Part shown: positions 22,817 to 31,539 of the stretch, piece after piece
How the letters are laid out: every line of letters starts with the position of its first letter
How positions within the stretch are numbered: the stretch's first letter is position 1
Source: Flavobacterium tiangeerense
Lineage (GTDB): Bacteria > Bacteroidota > Bacteroidia > Flavobacteriales > Flavobacteriaceae
Reading direction: 5' to 3'
DNA: 64,000 nucleotides
NCBI RefSeq assembly: GCF_007830355.1
Contig: NZ_VLKO01000007.1
Location: forward strand, 62,001 to 126,000
Position numbers and translations under genes: made by a program
The notes under the pieces: generated by a model
Databases searched by the model: none
What the model saw: the letters and a program-made list of their open reading frames with translations, nothing else
Told to the model about the DNA's origin: nothing

Positions 22817-24037
22817 TTATACAAACATTTGCTGCAACAATCCTTTTTTAAATTCTTGCGTTTTTACCAATTCCCCATTCACCTGTTCTATTTTTCCATC
22901 AATCCCCGATAAAAAATTGGCGATTTTTTGTTGTTCGGGTAGGGATGGAAATTTATATTTTAATCTTTTAATTATTTGTGCAGACAAATTTCCTTGTCCA
23001 CCTTGTAAATATTTTGCAACAATATTGTCTTTATTTAGCAATAATATATAGTATAAGTATTCTATACATTCTTCATTTCTAATACAAAGTATCGCTTGAT
23101 TTATTGCTCCATTCATTTTTGATATTGCAAGTTCACCACTATTTGCACCGTAAAGAGCATAAAGTAAATCGCCTTTTTCAACCATTTTGGCCGATGAACT
23201 ATTTAAAGCTTCTTCTGATATAAAATTGTAAACTTCAGAATCATAAATATTTCCTGAACCAATAAAAGGTATTGTGCCTGAATAAAATTTTTGATTTGTA
23301 CTTGTTGGTGTTCCTCCTGAAAAAAAAGTGCAAAAATCTCCCAACTTTTTCTCCTCCCAATCCGGATAATCCTTTCCATTTTCGTCTTTAAACCTCAATT
23401 TGCCTGAGAACAATTGTTGCATGACGCCTTTTTTGTATTGTTCTAATAATTCCTTTTTGCGGGACAATTGCTGTATTTTTTCATCGATCGCACATAAAAA
23501 AGAAGCTATTTTTTGTTGTTCGAGAAGAGTCGGAAGTGTTATTGGTAATGTTTTAATATCGCCAGTAGTAAAACCTTTAATAGAAGTTCCTTGAGAAAAA
23601 TTTATTAATATTTGTTTCCTAGATATTAAAAAATAACCGACAAAATAACTGCTACACTTATTTGGAATAAAATTACAGAAATCTTGACTAGTACATAATT
23701 CAATTTTATTAATAGCTAATTTTCCAACTCCGACTCTTGAAACCAATAATATACTATTGGCTGGAATTATTTTAGTTGCACTTTCTTTAATGGCAGCTTC
23801 GTTAAGAAATCGGTGAATATTAATTTCATGTAGATTACCATCATAAATATCGGAACTAGAAATCCAAGGAATATTACCGTTCCAATGATCTTCGTTTGTC
23901 GTACTAGGAGTTCCACCTCCTTTAAATTCGCCTAAACTGCCAAGTTTATTTTGCTCCCACTGTTGATCAAACCCAGGAAAGCGCAAATGAGGTACAAGCA
24001 TTTTTTTCTTTTCGATTTGTAAAGTTGTTGTACTCAT
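22817..24037 (-). CDS. hsdS: type I restriction enzyme, specificity subunit S
   Basis: A 406-residue DNA-recognition subunit with two target-recognition domains (about residues 20-160 and 225-365). Both start with the same pattern (LGEFKGGGTPSTTNEDHWNG and FCTFFSGGTPTSTNQKFYSG), and each is followed by a conserved helix (LLEQQKIASFLCAIDEKIQQ and LPEQQKIANFLSGIDGKIEQ). The specificity is bipartite but cannot be read from sequence. The two GGTP-type starts suggest both half-sites belong to related TRD families. Its ATG overlaps the hsdM stop codon (TAATG). Confidence 0.95.
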   Translation of the reverse strand: MSTTTLQIEKKKMLVPHLRFPGFDQQWEQNKLGSLGEFKGGGTPSTTNEDHWNGNIPWISSSDIYDGNLHEINIHRFLNEAAIKESATKIIPANSILLVSRVGVGKLAINKIELCTSQDFCNFIPNKCSSYFVGYFLISRKQILINFSQGTSIKGFTTGDIKTLPITLPTLLEQQKIASFLCAIDEKIQQLSRKKELLEQYKKGVMQQLFSGKLRFKDENGKDYPDWEEKKLGDFCTFFSGGTPTSTNQKFYSGTIPFIGSGNIYDSEVYNFISEEALNSSSAKMVEKGDLLYALYGANSGELAISKMNGAINQAILCIRNEECIEYLYYILLLNKDNIVAKYLQGGQGNLSAQIIKRLKYKFPSLPEQQKIANFLSGIDGKIEQVNGELVKTQEFKKGLLQQMFV

Positions 24038-25599
24038 TAAAATGGTGTTTCAATTCCTAATTCAATGCAAAAATCAGCAATGGTAGCATCGGTAGTTTTA
24101 GATTGCGAAGCTAGTTCCCGTAATTCTTTACTTAAGGCTTGTAAATCTATTGCATCTTCCTCTTCAAAAGTGTCTACGTAGCGCGGAATGTTCAGGTTGT
24201 AATCGTTGGTTTCTAATTCGCTTAGCTGCGCCAAATGGCTGTATTTGTCTTCGGGCAAACGGTTTTCGTAGGTACTAATTATTTTGTCAATACCCTCGGT
24301 ACGCAGTACGTTTTGGGTTTTCACTTTCTCGTAGTGCTGGCTGGCATCAATAAACAATACGTTATCTGGATTGTCGCGTTTTTTCTTTAGGACCAAAATA
24401 CAGGTTGGGATACTGGTTCCGTAAAAAATATTGGCGGGTAAGCCTATTACGGCATCGAGGTAGTTTTTCTCTTGTATCAAATACTTGCGAATGTGTCCTT
24501 CAGCACCACCACGAAACAAAACGCCGTGTGGCAAAACAATAGCCATGGTTCCGTTATCCTCTAGCTGGTGCACCATGTGTTGTACAAAAGCAAAATCAGC
24601 TTTAGAGCTTGGGGCGAGTTTGCCGTAGGCCGAGAAACGATCATCGGTCATGTGCAGCGGACTCGCAGACCAGTTGGCCGAGAATGGCGGATTGGCCACG
24701 ATGGCTTCAAAACGCAAATCGTAATGTTGTGGGCGTTCTAGGGTATCTTCGTTTTTAATGTCAAAACGTTTGTAGTGTACATCGTGCATGATCATGTTCA
24801 TGCGGCACAAGTTGTAGGTGGTAGGATTCATTTCCTGACCGTAAAAAGCACTTACGCCATTTACTTCTTTGGCTACACGCAAAAGCAAAGAACCCGAACC
24901 ACAAGTTGGGTCGTACACACTTTTGAGTTTGTCTTTACCCACGGTTACTAGTTGTGCCAAGATGCTGCTGACTTGTTGTGGCGTGTAAAATTCTCCTGCT
25001 TTTTTGCCGGCACCACTGGCAAACTGCCCTATTAAATATTCGTAGGCATCGCCTAATACATCACTATCGGTGTTTTCTAAATCAAAATCAATCTCGTCCA
25101 AGTGAATTAATACTTTTACGATCAATTCGTTTTTATCGGCTTCGGACTTTCCTAGTTTGTGAGATGTTAAATCTAAATCTGAGAATAAGTTTCCAAAATC
25201 TTCTTCGCTTTCTGACCCCATGGTACTTTGCTCAATGTGCGTGAGTACTTTGGCTAAATCGCCCAGAATGAAATTATTTTTTCCACCTGCGTTGCCTCTG
25301 CGTGCTAGTTCTGAGAATAAATCAGCTGGCTCTAAGAAAAAGCCTAATTTGTCAATAGCGAGTTGTTTTATTTCTTGCATCAAGAGGGCTTCGTCAGGAT
25401 GTCCTACTACTTCTTGAAAAGTCAAACCGTCGGGTTGAAGTATGGTGTTGGCATACAAATCCATTTTAGTACTCAGGTACTTGTAGAAAATGAAACCTAA
25501 AATGTAATCTCTAAAATCATCGGCATCCATTTTCCCACGAAGGGTATTTGCGATGTTCCAGAGTTGTTGTTCTAATTTTTGTTTTTGTTCGGCTGCCAT
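24037..25599 (-). CDS. hsdM: type I DNA methyltransferase subunit M (N6-adenine)
   Basis: A 520-residue modification subunit that transfers a methyl group from S-adenosylmethionine to adenine in the site chosen by HsdS. The N-terminal HsdM domain (about 8-150) is followed by the methyltransferase fold: motif I VYDPTCGSGSLLL (229-240) and catalytic NPPF (303-306). It is the first gene of the hsdM-hsdS-DUF3800-small protein-hsdR unit. The coding sequence looks richer in G+C than neighbouring cargo genes, which may reflect a separate origin of the hsd block. Confidence 0.96.
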   Translation of the reverse strand: MAAEQKQKLEQQLWNIANTLRGKMDADDFRDYILGFIFYKYLSTKMDLYANTILQPDGLTFQEVVGHPDEALLMQEIKQLAIDKLGFFLEPADLFSELARRGNAGGKNNFILGDLAKVLTHIEQSTMGSESEEDFGNLFSDLDLTSHKLGKSEADKNELIVKVLIHLDEIDFDLENTDSDVLGDAYEYLIGQFASGAGKKAGEFYTPQQVSSILAQLVTVGKDKLKSVYDPTCGSGSLLLRVAKEVNGVSAFYGQEMNPTTYNLCRMNMIMHDVHYKRFDIKNEDTLERPQHYDLRFEAIVANPPFSANWSASPLHMTDDRFSAYGKLAPSSKADFAFVQHMVHQLEDNGTMAIVLPHGVLFRGGAEGHIRKYLIQEKNYLDAVIGLPANIFYGTSIPTCILVLKKKRDNPDNVLFIDASQHYEKVKTQNVLRTEGIDKIISTYENRLPEDKYSHLAQLSELETNDYNLNIPRYVDTFEEEDAIDLQALSKELRELASQSKTTDATIADFCIELGIETPF

Positions 25600-26027
25600 T
25601 AATGATATATAATCGTATTGTTTATGTTAATGTGAATATTTCTATTTAATTAATTAGTTAATTAATTTCTTTGCTTTAAGCTTTTGGTGTGTGGTATTTT
25701 TTTGATTGCAATTTGTGGTATTGTGGTACTACAACCAAAAGTGTTTTTGGAAATTTAATTATGTAAGAAATTCACTTTGCTAAGATATTAAAAAATTAAT
25801 TTTAAGCGGTACGTAAAACCGAAAAGCGATAAAAAAAATCATGCTTTTATTTTCTGTTGATTTCTTTTATTGTCTTTTACTCATGTTTTAGGATGTTAGC
25901 AAATTTGATTTACAACAATCAATGTCTTCAGAAAAGTTATTCCATAAAATTATCGAGCTACTTTAAAAGCTCACAAGAATTTTATGGAAATAACTTTTGT
26001 CCATTTTGATTAGTACTTTTGATATTT
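25600..26027. other. promoter-side region of hsdM
   Basis: An AT-rich stretch with no credible gene. It should hold the hsdM promoter, but no clear TAnnTTTG box in minus orientation stands out. Two large inverted repeats, listed separately, lie at its right side. Confidence 0.4.
25932..25998. repeat. 67-bp imperfect palindrome
   Basis: The arms AAAAGTTATTCCATAAAATT and its near-exact complement (one extra base) enclose an inner GAGCT...AGCTC stem. The two flanking genes are transcribed in the same direction, so it could be a terminator for the gene at 26120 or a protein-binding site between the maintenance and restriction modules. No T-run of good length follows on the minus strand. Confidence 0.6.
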
Positions 26028-26073
26028 TCTATAAAACTAGAATTATATAATTCTATAAATCTAGTTTTATAGA
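26028..26073. repeat. dyad with TTATAGA motifs, candidate centromere-like site
   Basis: A perfect 13-bp inverted repeat (CTATAAAACTAGA ... TCTAGTTTTATAG). It contains three copies of TTATAGA or its complement (26028, 26052, 26067), the same heptamer that is tandemly repeated next to parA at 27584-27622. A shared binding protein, the RHH protein encoded at 27341, is the simplest explanation. Confidence 0.45.
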
Positions 26074-26119
26074 AATGTATTTTTTTTCACCAATCAAAAG
26101 GAAACTCAATTTTTTGTAA

Positions 26120-27055
26120 TTATTTCCTTTTACGCGAACTTCCATAGGTTGGCAACCTCTCTAAATTCTCTTGTGGTATCAAAGTTAAATATAGATGTTT
26201 ATTGGCTCTTGGCCATAGTCCATAAATATATTCTACTCCAGGTTCAATGACTATTTTTTGATTAAAGATTACAGTTCCTGAATGTGAAGGACGGTCAGGG
26301 TAATGTTGGTCTTTATTAGTAGTTAATCTAAATTTTAGTTCATTTGTTTCAATATCCATATCAAATGAGCTTTTAGTAATCGTTTCTTTTATTGAAATTT
26401 CATTTTTAAAACTAGTTAGTTCATCTAAATAACGATAATTTATGATCTCTTTCGTGGTTGAGTCTCTTTGTAAACTCAAAAGATTATGTGACTCAATAGA
26501 TTCCAATGAGTCAATAAATAGAATCCAATTATCTGAACCTAATATGGGGCGATAATGTTTTTTTAATTCAACAAAATTCATTTTGAAGCAATTACATAGC
26601 ATTCCTTTTTGAAAATTAGAAAGGTGTAGCCAATTTTCAGTTTCAATGGCTTTTTCTAAATTTTCATTTATTTTTTTTTGTTCTTGAACATTTTTCAAAT
26701 AAGCTTCTTCTTGTTCTTTACTGATGCAAAAACTGCACTTATATGTTGAAATAAGATTACTTGTCAATGCTTGATTTATAGTTGATTTAAAATTCAATCT
26801 ACTAGATACTTGAAAATCATCAAATTTAGGACAAGACCCACAAGGAATAGAAAACATTAGTAACCCACGTGAAGAAATAAGTTTGTTTAGCTGACTTTGA
26901 GAAATTTCAAAAGTTTCCATGATACTTTTGGCTGTATTTAAAAATTCAAAACCATTAAACCTCCAGTACAGTTCAATGATTGATTTCTCTCTTTCAGTAC
27001 ATTTTTCTGAAACTTGAACTCGAATATTAGAGACTTTTTCGTTTATATTTCCCAT
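26120..27055 (-). CDS. unknown protein with two CxxC pairs, element maintenance region
   Basis: A protein of about 311 residues with two cysteine pairs, CGSCPKF and YKCSFC, separated by some 40 residues, which probably bind a zinc ion. Before them is a helix-turn-helix-like region (SIMETFEISQSQLNKLISSRG). The C-terminal third is beta-rich. No family is recognised; a DNA-binding or replication-control role would fit the HTH-like segment and its position after parA/RHH. The frame is open to a TTG at 27130, but the ATG at 27055 is preferred because the intervening DNA forms one arm of a terminator-like hairpin. Confidence 0.55.
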   Translation of the reverse strand: MGNINEKVSNIRVQVSEKCTEREKSIIELYWRFNGFEFLNTAKSIMETFEISQSQLNKLISSRGLLMFSIPCGSCPKFDDFQVSSRLNFKSTINQALTSNLISTYKCSFCISKEQEEAYLKNVQEQKKINENLEKAIETENWLHLSNFQKGMLCNCFKMNFVELKKHYRPILGSDNWILFIDSLESIESHNLLSLQRDSTTKEIINYRYLDELTSFKNEISIKETITKSSFDMDIETNELKFRLTTNKDQHYPDRPSHSGTVIFNQKIVIEPGVEYIYGLWPRANKHLYLTLIPQENLERLPTYGSSRKRK

Positions 27056-27070
27056 GACGTTTTTAAAAAA

Positions 27071-27177
27071 AGCGTGGAACTGTTTCTTGTTAGCACTATA
27101 GGTATCTCCAAACACCAGCACACCAAACAAGAACAGCCCACGCTAGGCATGGGCGTCTTAGTTTTGATATTAGCGTG
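27071..27177 (-). promoter_or_regulatory. possible attenuator-type RNA leader with competing hairpins
   Basis: On the minus strand, AGCGTGGGCTGTTCTTGTT pairs with AACAAGAAACAGTTCCACGCT, followed directly by TTTTTTT, giving a terminator just before the gene at 26120-27055. The same AGCGTGGGC can instead close a tight hairpin with GCCCATGC (loop CTA), and the TAGCGTG within it can pair with CACGCTA at 27171-27177. Mutually exclusive terminator and anti-terminator stems of this kind are typical of attenuation or of antisense-controlled plasmid replication genes. Confidence 0.5.
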
Positions 27178-27340
27178 CTATTAATTTTGGAGATTTTATA
27201 GTACTAATTCAAAAGCTAAACACTTTATATTTTTATTTCTAAAACTGTATTTTGCTACATCTTATATTGGTTTCAAATTTAGTCAAAGTTTTTAAAGAGC
27301 GATATCTATTTTAAAATAATTAATCTATCAAAGGTCGAGT

Positions 27341-27565
27341 TTAAATAAGAAATGATTTTACAGCATCGTTGACAATTTGCTTCATACTGGTATCTTCTTG
27401 TAGGGCTTTAAGCTTTAACTTTTTAAGTAGTTCTTTTTCGAGATAAAAAGAAAATTGGACTTCTTCTATTTCTTTGGTAACAATAGGAACAATTTTTTGA
27501 ATTGCTTTTTGCTGATTGCTTGATTTCGCCTTATTAATTAGGTCATTGATGTTTTGTTTTTCCAT
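27341..27565 (-). CDS. small ribbon-helix-helix-type protein, putative partition partner of ParA
   Basis: A 74-residue basic protein. The C-terminal half (VQFSFYLEKELLKKLKLKALQEDTSMKQIVNDAVKSFL) has the strand-helix-helix pattern of ribbon-helix-helix DNA-binding proteins; the N-terminal half is a flexible, lysine-rich tail, like the ParA-stimulating tail of small centromere-binding proteins. It is 74 bp downstream of parA, and the gap holds five TTATAGA repeats that are its likely binding site. Function is inferred from context. Confidence 0.72.
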   Translation of the reverse strand: MEKQNINDLINKAKSSNQQKAIQKIVPIVTKEIEEVQFSFYLEKELLKKLKLKALQEDTSMKQIVNDAVKSFLI

Positions 27566-27583
27566 AATGATAGATTTGTATTT

Positions 27584-27622
27584 TTATAGATTTATAGACT
27601 TATAGATTTATAGACTTGTAGA
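27584..27622. repeat. five 8-bp iterons between parA and the RHH gene
   Basis: TTATAGA occurs at 27584, 27592, 27600 and 27608, with TTGTAGA at 27616: an exact 8-bp period. Short, closely spaced repeats are the usual operator/centromere of RHH partition proteins, so this is a candidate parS site that also serves as operator for the RHH gene. Confidence 0.75.
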
Positions 27623-27639
27623 TCTATATTTTCCTATAA

Positions 27640-28230
27640 TCATATTAGCTTAGTTAAAATTTCTTCTGTAAGTTGGTCAATCTGTTTTTGTGCATTTTTG
27701 TCATTTGAAACCCCTTTTAATAGAACTGAGCGTGTAAAAGCGACCAAATCACTAATATGCGTAGAAGCAATTTTAACGTTATATTCTTCTAAGCCAATTA
27801 AAATATCTAGAGTTAAAGTAGTGTTTGGTTTTATCATATTGAAAACAACCAAGGTATCCATAGTTCTTTTCTCTTGTTCAATAATGGCAAGGGTGCTTTT
27901 TATGGCAAGCAGATCTAGAATACCGGCTTTAGTTGGCACAATAATTAAATCTGATATTGAAATCAGTTTAGCTAAATGATTAGTTAAATAAGGGGGAGTG
28001 TCTATGAATATAAAATCATATTGCAGCTCCGAAATACTTTCCAATTTATCTTGATAGGGAATTATATTAAAATCAGTAACCAATTCTTCTAATTGGCTCA
28101 AACTTCCTTGTAAATCAAAATCTAATACGGCAACTCTGGAATTTGTAGCAATATTTTGTGCAAGATTAAAAGTAAGAGTGCTTTTACCAACTCCTCCTTT
28201 TTGGTGTGTTATTAATATAATTTTCGGCAT
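27640..28230 (-). CDS. parA: ParA-family partition ATPase
   Basis: A 196-residue ParA/MinD-type ATPase without an N-terminal HTH domain. The deviant Walker A KGGVGKST occupies residues 11-18; Walker A' VLDFDLQGS and Walker B FIFIDTPP follow. Such small ParAs pair with RHH-type centromere-binding proteins, here encoded downstream. In an integrative element it probably stabilises the excised circular form. The gene lies 47 bp after the relaxase gene and in the same direction. Confidence 0.92.
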   Translation of the reverse strand: MPKIILITHQKGGVGKSTLTFNLAQNIATNSRVAVLDFDLQGSLSQLEELVTDFNIIPYQDKLESISELQYDFIFIDTPPYLTNHLAKLISISDLIIVPTKAGILDLLAIKSTLAIIEQEKRTMDTLVVFNMIKPNTTLTLDILIGLEEYNVKIASTHISDLVAFTRSVLLKGVSNDKNAQKQIDQLTEEILTKLI

Positions 28231-28277
28231 GTTTTAAAATTTAAACGGTTATTATTTCTGTAAACTTAGCGAAGCGA

Positions 28278-29801
28278 TTAGTAGCCCAAATCCTTACCAC
28301 TATCAAGAATTTTCCTCATAACTTTTATTGACAAATCCGTTATGGTTTTTGGGAAACTAGTCGGTATCTTAGCAAATGGGATTTGCTCTTTTATACTTTG
28401 AATTGGGTTCAATTGTTGCTTTACCTCATTTAAGCCAGTGTGCTTAAATATGAAATTTTTAGCCTCGTTTTTTACCCCACTAGATACTTTATTTCCTAAT
28501 TCTTTTTCGGACTTTTCAATATTATAATTTTTCTTTTTATCATTAAAATATTCGTACGATTGGTGAATGGGTCTGGCATACTCGAATTTTTTATCGAAAG
28601 TTTGCTCTGCCGTTTTGAAAAAAGCACTACGATTAAAACCAACTTGATTTTTTCCAGCTAAAAGCATTTTGTCCCTTGCGGCTGACAAAGGAGATAGTGA
28701 AATTTTATCTCGTGCGTTATGGTTGGTTTTATCATGCCTAGAAACTAAAACATGTACGTGAAAGTTGTCTCCACCTTTCAAAGTGTCGTGTTTGATTACT
28801 TCCTTGGTAAATGGATCTCTGTTTAGTTTGGCTTCCAATTCCTTTATTTTTTCAGGATTATTTTTTTCGATTTTAATTTCTCGTAACAGCTCCTTATTTC
28901 TTATAACTTCCCTGTCTTTGTGGTTGTAATGCCTTTGTGTCTCTACTTTTCCATACCAAAGTAAATCATCGCCTGTAAGCTGTCTTTTGCTCAAATCGAA
29001 CCCTTTTTGATGGGCGAGGTCTTTGTAAATACTTTCTTTTTTGGTTCCGTATTCTTTCTCAATTGCTTCATTTACTTTGTGATCATACAATGTTTGAGGA
29101 ATTTTATAGGTTCCATTTTTTTGTTCATGTAAAAGTGTTTTTGGAATAGAAACCTCTTTGCTTCCAAAACCTTCCAAACTCAGTTCAACTTTCAAAGATT
29201 TTTTATTTTCCGAAATAATTTTCAAATCTTTTAATTCCTTCCATTCTTTGGGATTTGTATTTTCTTTGATCTCTAATCCTCTTTCTTTCAAGTAATCTTT
29301 GTAAATTTTATTAGTTTCCATTTCTAGAGCTTTCTTTTCCTCATTGTTCGGAATCTTTTGGGGGTTAATAAAGACCTCCCTTTCGAAATTTGAAGCATAT
29401 TCAGACATTAGATTTTTGGTGTAAAGCTTCAATTGCATTTTGATAAGTTCTTTTTTGCTTTCTTCATAAACAGGACTGTCTTTATCGTATCCCCTTTGGG
29501 TTAATTCGGCAACTGCAATTTTTTCTAGGTGTTTTAATTCATCTTTACTCGGCGAAATATTTAGCATGTAAAAATTAGATTCGCTTAGTTTCCGAGACCC
29601 TTTATTCGAATCGATAGTATCTTTGACATCATCCATTTTTATGTTTTGCAAAGGTTGTGTCTCTGAATATTCTTGATTGAAAAAATTCTCCTGTAGTCTG
29701 ACCTTGTCAGTGTCAATTTCGTTTTCCTTATTCAGATATTCTACAAGCCCTGAACAACTGGAACTTGATTTGGCATCGTGCGTGATAAATTTTATATTCA
29801 T
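28278..29801 (-). CDS. DUF5712-type (MobB-like) relaxase
   Basis: A 507-residue mobilization protein that should nick the element at oriT and pilot the strand during transfer by a helper conjugation system. The N-terminus MNIKFITHDAKSSSSCSGLVEYL and the metal-binding motif NFHVHVLVSRHD (around residue 350) are typical of the DUF5712 relaxases of Bacteroidota. The C-terminal region is basic and probably binds DNA. It lies 4 bp after the BfmA-type gene, forming a mob operon with it. Confidence 0.85.
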   Translation of the reverse strand: MNIKFITHDAKSSSSCSGLVEYLNKENEIDTDKVRLQENFFNQEYSETQPLQNIKMDDVKDTIDSNKGSRKLSESNFYMLNISPSKDELKHLEKIAVAELTQRGYDKDSPVYEESKKELIKMQLKLYTKNLMSEYASNFEREVFINPQKIPNNEEKKALEMETNKIYKDYLKERGLEIKENTNPKEWKELKDLKIISENKKSLKVELSLEGFGSKEVSIPKTLLHEQKNGTYKIPQTLYDHKVNEAIEKEYGTKKESIYKDLAHQKGFDLSKRQLTGDDLLWYGKVETQRHYNHKDREVIRNKELLREIKIEKNNPEKIKELEAKLNRDPFTKEVIKHDTLKGGDNFHVHVLVSRHDKTNHNARDKISLSPLSAARDKMLLAGKNQVGFNRSAFFKTAEQTFDKKFEYARPIHQSYEYFNDKKKNYNIEKSEKELGNKVSSGVKNEAKNFIFKHTGLNEVKQQLNPIQSIKEQIPFAKIPTSFPKTITDLSIKVMRKILDSGKDLGY

Positions 29802-29805
29802 GATT

Positions 29806-30468
29806 TTATCGTTTTCGTTTAAATACTTCTCTATATTCTAGAATATCTTTCCAATCGTCAATATCCCATTCAATTACTACTTTATCCTTACTGATAAGCT
29901 GCTTTTCTATTTTTGTATTTTCCTTTAAGATTTGGTGTAATCTTCTGTAAAATCCTAAATCTTCATTTATTCCTTCTATAGTTTTTTCCATGGAAATAAG
30001 CAGTTGATTTTTCGATGATAAGTCCCGTGTGAGGCTAATTATTTTTTTATCTAGTTCCCAAATCTTATTAGGTTCTTCCGCTTTTTCAATCAAAGATTCG
30101 TTTCTTTTATCAACAGATTGAATGTTTTTATTTTCAAAAAGGGCATTTATTTTTCGGCTCATAGGAGTCAAAATATCTCTCTCGCTTATTTTTAAAATTT
30201 TCTCGTTCGCTTTAAAATCGTCTTTCATTACCTTTTTTAAATTATTGATTTCAAATTTTAATTCTTCGAAATTTTTTAAAAACATGTTTGAGATTTGTTC
30301 GTTCGGAGCTATATTATTTACCTTAAAAAAATAATGGATTTGAGAAATGCACTCGTTAAAAGTTGTGAAAGAATAAGTTTTTTTCAACCAATCAAGCTGG
30401 CTTTTACATTCGTTGCTAATTCTGATGTTTACATCCTTCTGCATGTAATTATGTTTACTATTATCCAT
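29806..30468 (-). CDS. BfmA/BtgA-type mobilization accessory protein
   Basis: A 220-residue protein with an N-terminal RHH-like DNA-binding segment (VNIRISNECKSQLDWLKKTYSFTTFNECI) and a long coiled coil (about 65-175), ending in a tryptophan/acidic region (VVIEWDIDDWKDILEYREVF). This is the pattern of BfmA/BtgA mobilization proteins, which bind oriT and recruit the relaxase. It is the first gene of the two-gene mob unit, 159 bp after the primase gene; that gap may contain oriT. Confidence 0.82.
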   Translation of the reverse strand: MDNSKHNYMQKDVNIRISNECKSQLDWLKKTYSFTTFNECISQIHYFFKVNNIAPNEQISNMFLKNFEELKFEINNLKKVMKDDFKANEKILKISERDILTPMSRKINALFENKNIQSVDKRNESLIEKAEEPNKIWELDKKIISLTRDLSSKNQLLISMEKTIEGINEDLGFYRRLHQILKENTKIEKQLISKDKVVIEWDIDDWKDILEYREVFKRKR

Positions 30469-30585
30469 CGTAAAGTGTTGATTATTAGTTTATTTTTGTC
30501 TTTTTTAGTAAAAAAGGATAAAGATTGCACGCATTTATTAAAACCACAATAAATTAAAACATTAAAATTCAGTCAGTTATGGTTT

Positions 30586-30607
30586 GGATTGTCGCATAGC
30601 GCAATCC
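30586..30607. repeat. hairpin between primase and mob genes, candidate oriT
   Basis: GGATTGTCGC-ATA-GCG-CAATCC forms a 9-bp stem with one bulged T. It is the most GC-rich structure in the region and sits between the primase stop codon and the mob operon. An oriT is expected upstream of mob genes; a primase terminator is the alternative, but no T-run follows. Confidence 0.35.
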
Positions 30608-30627
30608 CCTCTTGCTCCCTCATATCT

Positions 30628-31494
30628 TCAAATTCTATCTTTAATTGCACTGCTACCTACCAAGCATTCATTAAAGTCTTTAAATCCATCAAATAGCACT
30701 CTACAATCTTTCGCATTTTTAAATTTCCCTATTACCAATGAAGTATATTTATCTCCTGTGGTGTCATTGTCTAAGTACAATTCTATAAAATCATAATCAC
30801 TCAAAACCGAAATATTCTTCACTAACAATGCCACAGAATTTAAAATCAAATAATCCGATTCCTCCATTTTTAAATTTCCCCGAATCTGTATAAAAGATAA
30901 ATAGTCAAAAAAACCTTCGTATATCCTTAGCGTTTTTGATCCATTATTGATTAATGATATGTCTTTCTTTCCTAGGCATATTTTTGCATATTTAGATCTG
31001 ATTTCCCAGCCTTGACTTTTATTTTGAAATCCTAAGGCGAAGTAATTTTTGTCATTTATTGAGTAATGAATTTCTTTTAGCTGTTCAATATTATTCGAAT
31101 TATTTATTTTTCTAGTTTTTAAATACTGAACTAAAGCAACATGTTGAACCGGTAGTATTTTTTCAACTTGATTTTTACTATTCAGTTCCTTAGTTACTGT
31201 TTCGAAAATTTGCTTTTGAAAAGAAAAAAAAGTGTCGAATTTTTCTAGGTAACTCAAAGCTTCATTAACAGTAAATCCAAACTTTTCAATTACCAAGTCT
31301 ATAACGTTTCCACCTTTTTGTTCTCCATGGTCAAACCATCGATTAATCTTTCTATTGAGCTTAAAAGAGGCTGTTTTTTCAATTCTAAAAGGGGATAAAT
31401 ACCAACTTTCATTTTCAGAAGATTTTGTGGGTTCACAGCCTAAATTCTGGAGTACTTTTTCAATTAATATTTCTCTTGCTTGGGTTGTATTCAT
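30628..31494 (-). CDS. CHC2-like/Toprim primase
   Basis: A 288-residue DnaG-like primase of mobile-element type. The N-terminal domain shows the CHC2-family pattern SPFRIEKTASFKLNRKINRW and GGNVIDLVIEKFG, though the classical zinc ligands are mostly lost. The C-terminal Toprim domain has the glutamate (RIYEGFFDYLSF) and the acidic motif FIELYLDNDTTG. It probably makes primers for replication of the excised element together with the SF3 helicase upstream, from which it is separated by the iteron region. Confidence 0.85.
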   Translation of the reverse strand: MNTTQAREILIEKVLQNLGCEPTKSSENESWYLSPFRIEKTASFKLNRKINRWFDHGEQKGGNVIDLVIEKFGFTVNEALSYLEKFDTFFSFQKQIFETVTKELNSKNQVEKILPVQHVALVQYLKTRKINNSNNIEQLKEIHYSINDKNYFALGFQNKSQGWEIRSKYAKICLGKKDISLINNGSKTLRIYEGFFDYLSFIQIRGNLKMEESDYLILNSVALLVKNISVLSDYDFIELYLDNDTTGDKYTSLVIGKFKNAKDCRVLFDGFKDFNECLVGSSAIKDRI

Positions 31495-31539
31495 CTCAAT
31501 TTGTTTAGTGGGTTAAAAAATTGCAAAAAAATGATGATT

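Noticed and set aside
27056..27130. N-terminal extension of the CxxC protein from a TTG codon
   Set aside because: The extension lies inside the terminator-like hairpin, and an ATG at 27055 is available.
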